From Acidobacteria bacterium AH-259-L09 (lineage in GTDB: Bacteria > Acidobacteriota > UBA6911 > RPQK01): a stretch of 36,497 bases of DNA. Below, piece by piece: positions 26,993-36,123 of this stretch. Numbering within the stretch: the stretch's first letter is position 1; each line of letters starts with the position of its first letter. The notes below the pieces were generated by a model. The model was not told the DNA's origin. It saw only the letters and a program-made list of their open reading frames with translations, and ran no database searches. The position numbers and the translations under genes were made by a program. The stretch spans positions 1-36,497 of the forward strand of contig JALLOL010000004.1 in NCBI GenBank assembly GCA_027717875.1. The letters run 5' to 3'.

Positions 26993-28459
26993 ATGAACTG
27001 GATCGAAGAACACTGGCTGCGTTTGCTTTTTATGGCCGGCTACTTGGCCCTGCTCGCCTATCATTGTTGGACAGCCAAACGTGAGACTCATGGTTTGGGC
27101 GACTACTTGATCGGTGGGCGTAAACTGGGCGGCTGGGTGATCGCACTGTCGTTCTATGCGACATTCGTCAGCACCAACAGCTTTGTCGGACATGCTGGAA
27201 AGAGTTGGGACACTGGCCTGATCTGGTACATCAAGGGAGTGGTCATTGTCCTGTGCTGCTATATGGCCTGGTATCTGGTGGCACCCAGATTTTTCAGCAA
27301 GGCTCTGGAGTACAAATCACTTACGGTGCCCGATTTTCTGGGTCATCGGTACGATTCGCTGGCCCTTCGCAGGATTTCCGCGATTGTCATCTTCATGGCG
27401 GCAGTGGTCTACCTGGTGGCCGTCTATAAGGGATCCGCACTGGCCCTGCAGCAGTTCCTGGGACTGAACTACCAGGTCGCTGCGGTGACAATCTTTCTGG
27501 TGGTGACCGCCTACACGCTGGCCGGTGGTTTTCGCTCAGTGGTCCTCACCGACTCCGTACAGGGTCTGCTGATGGCAGTCGGTGCCGTGGCGCTGATTGT
27601 TGCTGTTCTCTACAAAGGAGGTGGGATAACCGCGATATTGGAGAATCTCCACGCACAGGACCCCGATCTAGTGTCTTGGCAGGGAAAAATGCCGATCATG
27701 GTGATCTTCGGCCTTGCCTTGGCGGGTGGCATGAAGATGCTGGTGGATCCGCGCCAGATCTCGAGGATCTATGGTCTGAAAGATCAGAAGGCCCTAGGTG
27801 TCGCGCGCATTGTGGCGCCTCTGCTCATATTGATAACGTATCTGTGCCTGTTACCCATCGGAGCCTTTGCCCATGCGCTGATCCCCAAGGGTGCGATAAA
27901 TGATTCCGATCTGGTGACCCCTTACTTGCTGGGCACCGCCGAAGTGCTTGGCCCCACACTTAGCTCACTTTTCCTGTTGGTCTTGCTCTCGGCAGCCATG
28001 TCGTCGCTGGATTCTGTGCTGCTGGTGGCCGCTTCTTCAGTGGGTCGAGACATCATGATCATCGGAGACAAAGACCCCAGGGTGCTCACTCGCACCCGAG
28101 TGTGGGTGGTGGTGATTTCGCTGCTTGGGATGTTGCTGGCCCTCAATCCCTTTGGGGACATTGTTGGGATCACGGGCTTTTCGGGATCCCTCTACGCGGC
28201 GTGCTTTCTCCCAACGCTGGTTTTTGGACTCTATTGGAAAGGTGGCACTGCGATAGGCGCTCTTTCCTGTGTCCTTCTCGGCTCAACCACGGTCACAGCA
28301 TGGCACTTCGCAAAACTCGCGGGCTGGACGACTTGGCATGAAGTCTATGTGGGATTCGGCGTAGCCATTTTGGCCTATGTCTTTGTTTCTCTCATGACCT
28401 CCAAACCAAGCCACCCTGTGCCCGAAATCCAGAGAACGAGAATATCAGCGACAACCTAA
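26993..28459 (+). CDS. Sodium:solute symporter (SSS family)
   Basis: 488 residues with about 13 membrane helices and a ribosome binding site (ctcggagg) before ATG 26993. The family signature appears in TLAGGFRSVVLTDSVQGLLM. FYATFVSTNSFVGHAGKSWD near the N-terminus resembles the sodium-site region, and SAAMSSLDSVLLVAASSVGR is the conserved helix-8 segment that helps form the Na2 site. It imports an organic solute with sodium; the solute is not determined. A short leader ORF and the isocitrate dehydrogenase gene follow closely, suggesting co-transcription. Confidence 0.9.
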   Translation: MNWIEEHWLRLLFMAGYLALLAYHCWTAKRETHGLGDYLIGGRKLGGWVIALSFYATFVSTNSFVGHAGKSWDTGLIWYIKGVVIVLCCYMAWYLVAPRFFSKALEYKSLTVPDFLGHRYDSLALRRISAIVIFMAAVVYLVAVYKGSALALQQFLGLNYQVAAVTIFLVVTAYTLAGGFRSVVLTDSVQGLLMAVGAVALIVAVLYKGGGITAILENLHAQDPDLVSWQGKMPIMVIFGLALAGGMKMLVDPRQISRIYGLKDQKALGVARIVAPLLILITYLCLLPIGAFAHALIPKGAINDSDLVTPYLLGTAEVLGPTLSSLFLLVLLSAAMSSLDSVLLVAASSVGRDIMIIGDKDPRVLTRTRVWVVVISLLGMLLALNPFGDIVGITGFSGSLYAACFLPTLVFGLYWKGGTAIGALSCVLLGSTTVTAWHFAKLAGWTTWHEVYVGFGVAILAYVFVSLMTSKPSHPVPEIQRTRISATT

Positions 28460-28472
28460 CAAGGAGTTTTAA

Positions 28473-28499
28473 ATGGCTAATAGGAGGCTCAAGCAATGA
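28473..28499 (+). CDS. Eight-codon leader ORF upstream of the IDH gene
   Basis: ATG 28473 with a ribosome binding site (aaggag, 6 bases) encodes MANRRLKQ. Its TGA overlaps the next ATG in ATGA. Its own sequence carries the AGGAGG that serves the next gene, so the two may be coupled. Confidence 0.35.
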   Translation: MANRRLKQ

Positions 28500-29498
28500 A
28501 AACTCACGAGGTGGTTTTGATACCGGGGGACGGCATCGGACCAGAAGTAACCCAGGCCGTCCAGCGCATCCTTGAGGCGGCCGGCGCTCCGCTCGAATGG
28601 GAGGAGCGGCAGGCCGGCATCGTGGCGCTCGAATCATCCGGCGAAGTCCTTCCCGCGGAAACGGTGGAAGCGATCCAGCGTTACCAGGTAGCGCTCAAGG
28701 GGCCGTGCACGACCCCCATCGGTGAGGGTTTCACGTCGGTCAATGTACAGCTGCGCCAGAGGCTGAACCTCTACGCCGCGGTCCGTCCCGACGCGCTACG
28801 AATGCGTCGATCTGATCATCATCCGCGAGAACACGGAGGGACTTTACAGCGGCGTGGAGAACCAGGTGACCGATGATGTCGCCATGAGCATGAAGGTCGC
28901 CACCCAGACCGCCTGCAGGCGCATCGCCCGGTGGGCTTTCCGCTTCGCCACACAGCGCCAGCGGCGCAAGATCACCGTCTTTCACAAGGCCAATATCATG
29001 AAGCTCACTGATGGCCTGTTTCTGCGCTGTGCCAGGGAAGTTCACGAGCGCGACTACCCCAATATCGACTACGAGGAAGTGATCGTGGATGCCGGATGTA
29101 TGAAGCTGGTACAGGATCCGACGCAGTTCGACCTGCTTCTCCTGGAGAACCTTTACGGCGACGTGGTGAGCGACCTGTGTGCGGGGCTGGTCGGCGGCCT
29201 GGGCATGGTCCCGGGCGCCAACATCGGGGATGAGCAGGCCGTCTTCGAGGCCGTCCACGGCTCGGCGCCGGACATCGCGGGAAAGAGCGTGGCCAACCCG
29301 CTGGCACTCCTCATGTCGGCCGCGATGATGCTTGAGTATCTCGCGGAGACAAGAAGAGACGAGTCCTGCCACGAGGTGGCGAGTCGCATCCAGGCAGCCT
29401 ATCGGCGCGCACTGGCCGATGGCCAAAAGACGCGGGATCTGGGTGGTAACTTGACGACGGAAGCGTTCGCCGGCGCCGTGATCGAGCGCCTCGGCTGA
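28496..29498 (+). pseudogene. NAD-type isocitrate/isopropylmalate dehydrogenase family, internal deletion
   Basis: ATG 28496 with AGGAGG 8 bases upstream. The N-terminal part is normal (VVLIPGDGIGPEVTQAVQRI, then VALKGPCTTPIGEGFTSVNV) to LNLYAAVRP. Here about eight codons of the expected V-R-S-x-P-G-V-K stretch are missing and the frame shifts. In the other frame it resumes at TRYECVDLIIIRENTEGLYS, then GVENQ and on to a normal C-terminus (VFEAVHGSAPDIAGKSVANP). The catalytic region HKANIMKLTDGLF and the metal site ENLYGDVVSDLCAG are complete. The lost part carries an Arg that binds isocitrate, so the gene is probably dead. GC content is higher than in the neighbours. Confidence 0.8.
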
Positions 29499-29588
29499 TC
29501 TCATCTGGCATCTCTGAAAAAAAAGATGCGGTCCATTTTCAATTCACGGTTCAGTTTTCAGTAGCTGTCGTCTTGTTTCTTAGAGCCA

Positions 29589-29855
29589 ATGTCAGACATG
29601 CACAAAAAAACCGAAGCCAGGCCTGTGACCGCCAGTGGCTTGGTGTACCTCTTCGAGGAGGCACTCGCCGCCAAACGGGCATTTTCCGAAGTCGTGATGG
29701 ACGCCTTCAACGGAGCGGGTAGTTTAGCGAACAGGCTGTTCGAGGCGGCTCTTGTTTCTCTTGCAGGTGGTGCCAACGAGGGAGTGATTTCACCTTCTGT
29801 ATGGTGGCTAGAATCGCCCCATCTATCTTTCGGATTAATATATAAATCCAGCTAA
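29589..29855 (+). CDS. Hypothetical 88-residue protein, possibly a fragment
   Basis: Codon third positions of the central part (GLVYLFEEALAAKRAFSEVV, MDAFNGAGSLANRLFEAALV) are G/C rich, as in real genes here, and the residues are helix-forming. The ribosome binding site is weak (ttagagcca). The end (WWLESPHLSFGLIYKSS) looks non-coding. It may be a relic of a longer gene; nothing recognisable is near. Bases 29499-29588 contain no gene. Confidence 0.3.
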   Translation: MSDMHKKTEARPVTASGLVYLFEEALAAKRAFSEVVMDAFNGAGSLANRLFEAALVSLAGGANEGVISPSVWWLESPHLSFGLIYKSS

Positions 29856-29931
29856 GATTGCCTTCAACTCCCTGTAGGTTTATCATTTAGGGACAATTCC
29901 TTCTGTACCACTAGGGGGAAGGGGACTTTTC

Positions 29932-30078
29932 ATGGTCGGCACGACCATCAGCAACTACAAAGCTCTGGAGAAGATTGCCCAAGGCGGAGTTCGCTTAGAA
30001 CAGAGAGTAACGATGAATATCGGCCCGGAGCGGTCTCGACTCAGTTTTCGGACAGGACGCCCGCACGTGAATTGCTGT
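29932..30078 (+). pseudogene. Decayed 5' end of a Ser/Thr kinase gene, copy B
   Basis: The frame starts MVGTTISNYKALEKIAQGGV, a clear kinase N-terminus up to the glycine loop, and then loses similarity at RLEQRVTM. It runs on to 30195 antisense to the RDD kinase gene. The leader ttctgtaccactagggggaagggg matches that of copy A at 15805-15834. Confidence 0.65.
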
Positions 30079-33069
30079 TCACAGGGGAACCAGATAGGTC
30101 TTGGCTATTCGGTCTGCTGGGCCGCGATGAGGGGAACTGACAGCCCAGATGGCTCCAGCAACGAACAATGCCACCGCCAAGGAGACGACAACTAAAGAGA
30201 GCCAGCGTTCGTCAACAAAGCGGATCATCGGAACGGACCATGGGAAAAGCGGGAAGATGAGAAGACAGATAAGTCCTGGCGACCAGGCCAGAAGGCTTCT
30301 GTAAAAGCTGTGCAGACGGGTGACCTGCGAACCCGTCTGGGAAACCACTCCGATGCCCAGCATTCTTAACAGAACTCCTCCTCGAAAGAAGAGTCCGGAG
30401 AGGCAACCGATGAAGGTTGCCAGGGACAGACCCCCCATTGCTACCAACAGACTCTGGAACAGCCAGTCGGTCTGGCGTTCGACTGACTGCAGGAAAGGCC
30501 GCAGTGTTTGTGTCGCCCCGCTGATTTCCTGGGCGGAGGGTCGAGGATGTCGATCGTAGATCTGTTCGGCCAGGGTGCGCAAAGACTCCCTGATGGCCTC
30601 GTGGGCCCGTGAACCGAACCACACCTTTGGGTCAGAAATGGTTTCTCCGAATCGGCTTGCGATGTAGATCTCCAGGGCCGTACTTTCCTCAAGACTCTCT
30701 TCCGAGTCCTGTCCCTGGAGTTGCTCGTACCGCAAGAGGCCCAATCGTAGAGGCTCCGTATCAGGAGGAATCAGCATGAAAGCGGTACTGACGGTAGGAA
30801 AGAGGATGAGAAGGGTACAGCAGGTTAGATGAGCAACCCGTCGCCATGAGGTCACAACAGCCTCAGTCGTCGCCAGCACCCGAAGGCTCTCTACGGTATC
30901 CTCGAAAGTCTCGTTCTGGATGTTGTTGAAGAACTGCGCTGCGTGAAGCGGTAAGGGACCGAGAGCGGGGCGGGACAGTTGTCTCGGGTCTGGAACAACT
31001 CCTTGCAGAGCTGCATGCGCGGAGGCCACGATGAAGCCAGGGAAGTCCGCGACATCGCCCGAAAAATGAGGGAGATTCGCGGGGTCTTCGCGCAGTCGAG
31101 GAACCGGGAAGTCCACCAGTTTGAGCCGGCCGCTTGAAGTGATCCACAGGTTCTGGAATCCTAGCTGAGCAGGGAGGGACTGATCCCTACGGCCAGCATT
31201 CAGCTCCTGGGCCAGATCGAGCAGCCACTGGCGCACGACGATCCAGGGATGCGGTTCTCCCAAGAGGTCCAGAAAAGCCTTTCCTTCGGGGGCCTCGTAT
31301 GCATCCCAGCATCTGTCTGCGGTCCGTCGTCCTCCCAGCCAGCGAAGGCGAGTGGAGCGGCTCAGGTTCCGTCTTATGGCGGTTACGGCTGGTGTTCCGG
31401 ACGGACAGGTGCGGATCCAAACACGGCGTCTGAGCCGGTCGTCGTATCCTAGAAAAAGGGAGTCCTGGGCCGTTTCCCTGAACCGGGTCAGAACCAGGTA
31501 GGGTCCGAAATGCTCCTCGAGTTCCGAGCCGAGCAGCGGCACCTGGTCGCTCTCAAAACCCGCTCTGGTTTCGGGCTTTAATCGGAGGACGACTCGGGTC
31601 TTACTTGCGAGTTCATGGAGCCCCGCAAAACCGTTGGACGGAGAGGAAGAAATAAACAGAATCATCGGTGTGATCAAGAGCAGAGCCAGAGCGATGAGAC
31701 CTACTCCAACGACGGATGCCCAGCCTGGCAGCCCAACAGCCGGGTAAACCACAGTAACGGCCGCCAGTATGGCCATGAGAAGGAGGTAGCTCACCCAAAG
31801 CACGACCAGAAAAACCAGACTGCGAAGTAACGATCTAGCCGGACCCGGATACCTTCCGCTAGGCCCCCTCACCTGGAGTCCGCACAGAGCTTTGCCGACC
31901 GAGGCACCCTGCCAACTTTCCGGTACTGCGAAGTAAAGGATGACGAGGGCGAACCCGAAAACGAGACTAGCAGCGCGGGAGGCCTCGGAAAGGCCCTCCA
32001 GCAGAAACGAGATGAAGACCCAGGTCAAGAGCAGAATAGCGAAGTCCACCCCACCGGCAACGTAGCGGCTTCCCAGACTGGCAGCAGTGGCCATGTGCGA
32101 GCTGAAGGGAAGCAGCGCCTTGCGAAGTGCCTGGTATCCGTCGTATCGCTTGGTGCGCTCTTTGCGCAGACAGCGCAAGACGACCCGGGACAGCTCTTTG
32201 GGGATCTCGGGTTGTAGTTTTGAAGGTGAGTCGGGCTTCTGATCGAGTATGTTCGCGATCAATTGCACATTGCTTTGGCTTTTGAAGGGAGTTTCTCCGG
32301 TCAGGAGGAAAAAGAGAGTCGCTCCGACTGAGTAGATGTCGCTGCGCACATCCAGTTTCTCCCCTCGCAGTTGCTCCGGTGATGCAAATACCGGCGTTCC
32401 CAGGACTGTTCCGGTACTGGTCAGCTGACTCTCCTCGCGTGCGACGCTGGAAATCGCAAGGCCGAAGTCCCCGACTTTCACCATCCCCTCGTTGTCCACA
32501 AAGCAGTTGGAAGGCTTGACGTCGCGATGTAAGACTCCCTGAGCTGAGGCAGCTTCCAGACCCTTGATCACGTCCAGGATGGCATCGACCGCGTTCACGG
32601 GCGACAGAGGGCCCTCCTGCCGGACTCGATCTTTCAGGGTCCCTCCCGGGGTAAGCTCCATGGCTATAGTCGGAACACCTTCGATCTCTTCAGTCCCGTA
32701 GATGTAGATACTGTGGGGGTGGTTGATGGAAGCGGCCAGTCGGCCTTCACGCAAGAAACGCCTTCGATCCTTTTCCGAAGTCAGCCGATGACCGATGACC
32801 TTTAGAGCAACCCGTCGCCCGCTCTCGGAATGCTCTGCCTCGTAGACCTCGCCCATTCCACCCTTATTGAGAAAACGGATGATCTGGTAGGGGCCGAACT
32901 CCTGTCCGGGTGCGAGTGAAGGCGTAGAGTCGGAATTGGCGGAGTCTGTGTCTGGTTGACCCGTTGGATCATCCAGGCCGAGCTTCAACAAACACTGTGC
33001 GCAAAGACCAGAGGGAGAAAGGCCTTCCTCGAGCTCTGCTCCGCATTCTGGGCAGTGGGATACGTCCAT
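30079..33069 (-). CDS. Zinc-ribbon Ser/Thr kinase with RDD membrane domain and C-terminal pseudokinase
   Basis: 996 residues. Order: zinc ribbon (CPECG 6-10, CAQC 23-26); active kinase about 58-322 (GGMGEVY, Lys 90, HRDVKPSN with Asp 183, DFG 201-203); RDD-type membrane domain about 335-495 (SRYVAGGVDFAILLLTW, ending GLHELASKTRVV). Then comes a second kinase-like domain from about 521 (FGPYLVLTRFRETAQDSLFL) whose DFG is DFP (KLVDFPVPRL) and whose HRD is not evident. Last come three or four membrane segments from 744 on. The sigma factor gene ends 30 bp upstream, so both are one unit. The pseudokinase may regulate the active one. Confidence 0.88.
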   Translation of the reverse strand: MDVSHCPECGAELEEGLSPSGLCAQCLLKLGLDDPTGQPDTDSANSDSTPSLAPGQEFGPYQIIRFLNKGGMGEVYEAEHSESGRRVALKVIGHRLTSEKDRRRFLREGRLAASINHPHSIYIYGTEEIEGVPTIAMELTPGGTLKDRVRQEGPLSPVNAVDAILDVIKGLEAASAQGVLHRDVKPSNCFVDNEGMVKVGDFGLAISSVAREESQLTSTGTVLGTPVFASPEQLRGEKLDVRSDIYSVGATLFFLLTGETPFKSQSNVQLIANILDQKPDSPSKLQPEIPKELSRVVLRCLRKERTKRYDGYQALRKALLPFSSHMATAASLGSRYVAGGVDFAILLLTWVFISFLLEGLSEASRAASLVFGFALVILYFAVPESWQGASVGKALCGLQVRGPSGRYPGPARSLLRSLVFLVVLWVSYLLLMAILAAVTVVYPAVGLPGWASVVGVGLIALALLLITPMILFISSSPSNGFAGLHELASKTRVVLRLKPETRAGFESDQVPLLGSELEEHFGPYLVLTRFRETAQDSLFLGYDDRLRRRVWIRTCPSGTPAVTAIRRNLSRSTRLRWLGGRRTADRCWDAYEAPEGKAFLDLLGEPHPWIVVRQWLLDLAQELNAGRRDQSLPAQLGFQNLWITSSGRLKLVDFPVPRLREDPANLPHFSGDVADFPGFIVASAHAALQGVVPDPRQLSRPALGPLPLHAAQFFNNIQNETFEDTVESLRVLATTEAVVTSWRRVAHLTCCTLLILFPTVSTAFMLIPPDTEPLRLGLLRYEQLQGQDSEESLEESTALEIYIASRFGETISDPKVWFGSRAHEAIRESLRTLAEQIYDRHPRPSAQEISGATQTLRPFLQSVERQTDWLFQSLLVAMGGLSLATFIGCLSGLFFRGGVLLRMLGIGVVSQTGSQVTRLHSFYRSLLAWSPGLICLLIFPLFPWSVPMIRFVDERWLSLVVVSLAVALFVAGAIWAVSSPHRGPADRIAKTYLVPL

Positions 33070-33099
33070 GGGTGATCTTTCACCAATACCGAAATACGG

Positions 33100-33849
33100 T
33101 TAGCGCGCCAGAGCCGCAAACAGATATCGAATCTCGTTGTCAACCTGCTCAGATTCTGCGACCGTCTGTGCAATCTGATCGCGCAACAGTTGTCCGAAGC
33201 GACGACGCATTCGATGGATACTCACTCTGACTGCCTCCTCACTTATACCCAACTCTTGGGCCACTTGTTTGTGTGGTGTTCCAGTCGAGTCACCCGTTAG
33301 GAAACCCTGCAAGCGATCGAACCGTTCTGCAGAACCTTTCCGTGCCGCCTCGTCCCGAAGCTGATCCAATACCTCTCCCAGTACTGTGGCTGCCCATTGC
33401 TGCTCGAAAAGCGTCTCCGGTGTGGTCTCCTGGGCAGGTTCCCGGTAGTGGGTTTCGGCCCTTTCGAAATCTAGCTGAAGCCGGGATTTTTCGCCTCCCC
33501 GCTTTTGGGCCTGAGCCCGATGCCACTGATCGGCCAGGTAATTTTTCAACGAAGTCAGTAGGAAAGAACGAAACCGGCCTCGCTTCCTGTCGGCCACCTT
33601 TAGGTAGTTTTTCTCCAGCAGCTGGGTAAAAAAGCCCTGGGTCAGGTCCTCTGTCTCACCTCGGTCGTATCCACGGTAGCGGATGTAGCTGTAGACTGGG
33701 TGCCAGTAACGCTCGCATAAGATTCCCAAGGCGCGGCGGGAGTGTGGACTCTGTTTGTCTCCCGCTTCGAGAACAAGAGTCCACTGAGTAGTGGAAAACC
33801 ACCGTCCTCGTCTGTGAGTCGGGTCTGTACCCCGGCCTGACCGCTTCAC
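33100..33849 (-). CDS. ECF-like sigma factor, kinase-associated (second copy)
   Basis: A GTG at 33849 has the best ribosome binding site (AGAGGGAG, six-base spacing), giving 249 residues; an upstream GTG at 33906 lies nearly at the promoter and is less likely. WFSTTQWTLVLEAGD starts the conserved part, GETEDLTQGFFTQLLEKNYL is region 2 with its long insert, and SEERxx-like PHKQVAQELGISEEAVRVSI with HRMRRRFGQLL is region 4. It resembles the large ECF subgroup common in Acidobacteriota. Transcribed from an extended -10 promoter at about 33920 and coupled to the RDD kinase. Confidence 0.85.
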   Translation of the reverse strand: MKRSGRGTDPTHRRGRWFSTTQWTLVLEAGDKQSPHSRRALGILCERYWHPVYSYIRYRGYDRGETEDLTQGFFTQLLEKNYLKVADRKRGRFRSFLLTSLKNYLADQWHRAQAQKRGGEKSRLQLDFERAETHYREPAQETTPETLFEQQWAATVLGEVLDQLRDEAARKGSAERFDRLQGFLTGDSTGTPHKQVAQELGISEEAVRVSIHRMRRRFGQLLRDQIAQTVAESEQVDNEIRYLFAALAR

Positions 33850-33917
33850 GGATATCTCCCTCTTATGCAGACCTGCCCAGCGTGTGGCGGGCGGAAAATT
33901 GTTCACAAGTATAGCAA

Positions 33918-33926
33918 ATTATAGCA
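33918..33926 (-). promoter_or_regulatory. Extended -10 promoter of the second sigma/kinase operon
   Basis: On the minus strand TGCTATAAT gives a perfect -10 hexamer with the TGn extension. A good -35 is not seen, as is usual for extended -10 promoters. It lies about 70 bp before the GTG at 33849, within the divergent region to the TRAP operon. Confidence 0.5.
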
Positions 33927-34049
33927 CCTAACCTTACGAACAGGGAATCGCGCCCGCTCAACAGCACCCCTGTAACATTCCAGCTGGTTTCTTTTAGTAA
34001 GGGGTGAACCCTGAAGACAAGGTTTTCAGAAGGGTAGAAAGGAGCCCAC

Positions 34050-35051
34050 ATGTTACGAGAGAAAACGCAACCAGGCAGTCGGTTCACGCTAGGGAATCCT
34101 TTAGATTCAACCGGTCGAAAACGCTATGTGGTGTTTTCTGTCCTGTTGATGTTTCTATTAACCGGCTGCTCGATTCGGCGGTTCGCCGTCAACAAGATCG
34201 GTGACGCCCTGGCATCGGGAGGTTCCACTTACTCAAGCGACGATGATCTACAGTTGGTAGGCGAAGCACTACCCTTTGCATTGAAGCTGATAGAGAGTCT
34301 CTTGGACGAATCGCCCAAGCATAAGGGCCTGTTGATCACCGCCTGTGAAGGCTTTACGACCTACGCCTATGTCTACGTTCAGCAAGAAGCGGGTCCGGTG
34401 GCTGAACGGGATCTGGCACGGGCACGGGAGATGCGTACCCGGGCGCGGCGACTCTACCTGCGCGCCCGGGCCTATGGGCTCCGCCGCTTGGAGGCTTCCT
34501 ACGAGGGCATTACGGAGAGGATCGAAGCAGACCCTCGGGGTGCCCTCTCTGTAATCAAAAAAGAGGACGTCCCGGTGCTCTACTGGAATGCCGCCGCGTT
34601 GGGACTGGGTATTTCGGTTTCGAAAAACGACGCCGAGATGCTGGCGCACCTGCCTGAGGTAGAAGCTCTGGTTGAGCGAGCTTTGGAACTCGATGAAAGC
34701 TGGAACGATGGGGCCCTTCACGCCTTTCAAGTGACGCTGGCCTCTGCCAGGCCGGGCCAGCCTGACTACCAAAAAATCAGCAAGCACTTCGATCGCGCCC
34801 TGGACCTCTCAGGCGGTAACCAGGCGGGTCTTTACGTTGCCTACGCCGAAGCCGTCTCGATTAACAAGCAGGACCGCTCGGAGTTCATATCGCTGCTCAA
34901 CAAAGCTCTGGCCATAGATCCGGACCAGCATAAGGAAGTGAGGCTGGCCAACATCGTGGCACAGCAGCGGGCCCGCTGGCTTCTCGAGCGTGTTGACGAT
35001 TTGATTCTCGATACCACTTCTGACTCGGAGGGAGGGAATTCCAATGACTAA
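34050..35051 (+). CDS. TRAP transporter TatT component (T-component lipoprotein)
   Basis: ATG 34050 after gaaaggag gives 333 residues. A lipobox LLTGC (Cys 40) marks a lipoprotein. The mature part is helical with the TatT-type features ALPFALKLIESLLDESPKHK, LLITACEGFTTYAYVYVQQE and repeated TPR-like helices, e.g. HFDRALDLSGGNQAGLYVAY. In Treponema pallidum the homologous TatT forms a trimer that binds TRAP substrate-binding proteins and is suspected to hand over hydrophobic ligands. The stop overlaps the DctP start by 8 nt, so they are coupled. Confidence 0.88.
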   Translation: MLREKTQPGSRFTLGNPLDSTGRKRYVVFSVLLMFLLTGCSIRRFAVNKIGDALASGGSTYSSDDDLQLVGEALPFALKLIESLLDESPKHKGLLITACEGFTTYAYVYVQQEAGPVAERDLARAREMRTRARRLYLRARAYGLRRLEASYEGITERIEADPRGALSVIKKEDVPVLYWNAAALGLGISVSKNDAEMLAHLPEVEALVERALELDESWNDGALHAFQVTLASARPGQPDYQKISKHFDRALDLSGGNQAGLYVAYAEAVSINKQDRSEFISLLNKALAIDPDQHKEVRLANIVAQQRARWLLERVDDLILDTTSDSEGGNSND

Positions 35052-36078
35052 GTTCGTTTTTCGATGGATGTTGTTGCTTCTGGTAGTAACGATCCCTTTG
35101 CAGGCACAAGGTCGAAGGATCGTTATCAACATGGGAACCTTGGCTCCCGAAGGCACAGCCTGGCATGACGTCCTGCTTCAGATGAGACAGGACTGGAACA
35201 GAATTTCAAGAGGACGGGTCGTTCTGAGAATCTATCCCAGCGGCGTTCAAGGGGACGAGAACACGATGATTCGCAAGATGCGAATCGGTCAGCTTCAGGC
35301 CGTAGCTGTCTCCGGGAATGGTCTTTCCCGCATCGAGCCGGCTATCTCGTGCCTGCAGATTCCCCTCATGCTCGACTCCTATGAGGAGTTGGACTACGTA
35401 CGCGATCAGCTGGCCCCTCAACTTGAGGGAATGATTGAGCAAAAGGGTTTCAAGATCCTCAACTGGGCGGATACCGGGTGGGTTCGTTTTTTCACCAAGC
35501 GGCCGGCTTCCACCTTGGATGACATTCGTGGAATGAAGCTTCTCACCTCGGCCGGGGATCCGGAAACTGAAGAACTCTACAAGGACTTCGGATTCCAGGT
35601 GGTCCCACTTCCTTACACTGAGGTCTTGACGGCCCTGCAAACGGGCCTGATTGAAGCCGTACAGGGGCCTCCTCTTTATGCCATGGTCGAGCAGTGGTTC
35701 GGCCTGGCCACGAATATGACTGAGGTCAAATGGGCTCCGCTGGTGGGAGCTACGGTCATTAGCAACCGGGCCTGGGAGCGCATTCCAGCCAATATGCTAC
35801 CGGAACTGCTGGAGGCAGCTCGTACCGCCGGACGGCGCCTGCTCACCGAAATCCGCCAGTTGAACGAAGATGCAATTCCGGCAATGACCAAGCGAGGTTT
35901 GAATGTTGTGCATCCAGATGCTGCCGCCCTCTCCAGTTGGTTTTCCGAGGCGAAGGATGCCTACCCCAAACTGCGTGGCCGCTATGTGTCGGCAGACCTC
36001 TTTGACGAGGTTGAGAGGCTGCGCAATGAGTTCCGAAGTCAACAAACTGGGCAGGCCGAACCGCTTTCCAACCCCTAA
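35044..36078 (+). CDS. TRAP transporter substrate-binding protein, DctP family
   Basis: 344 residues with a signal peptide (FRWMLLLLVVTIPLQAQG). DctP traits are MGTLAPEGTAWHDVLLQMRQ, LRIYPSGVQGDENTMIRKMR, and the pocket region GFQVVPLPYTEVLTALQTGL with IEAVQGPP. The expected ligand-binding Arg is probably the one in GWVRFFTKRP or near DIRGMKLLT; residues do not reveal the ligand. Its ribosome binding site (ggaggg) lies inside the end of the TatT gene. It delivers solute to the DctQM permease encoded next. Confidence 0.9.
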   Translation: MTKFVFRWMLLLLVVTIPLQAQGRRIVINMGTLAPEGTAWHDVLLQMRQDWNRISRGRVVLRIYPSGVQGDENTMIRKMRIGQLQAVAVSGNGLSRIEPAISCLQIPLMLDSYEELDYVRDQLAPQLEGMIEQKGFKILNWADTGWVRFFTKRPASTLDDIRGMKLLTSAGDPETEELYKDFGFQVVPLPYTEVLTALQTGLIEAVQGPPLYAMVEQWFGLATNMTEVKWAPLVGATVISNRAWERIPANMLPELLEAARTAGRRLLTEIRQLNEDAIPAMTKRGLNVVHPDAAALSSWFSEAKDAYPKLRGRYVSADLFDEVERLRNEFRSQQTGQAEPLSNP

Positions 36079-36123
36079 GTAGAGAAGCTCAAGCCTCACT
36101 CGGACCTGGGAACAAGGGTAACG

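Noticed and set aside
12808..29540. Shared 11-mer tgcggtccatt at 12809 and 29527
   Set aside because: Too short to claim a repeat; flanking bases differ.
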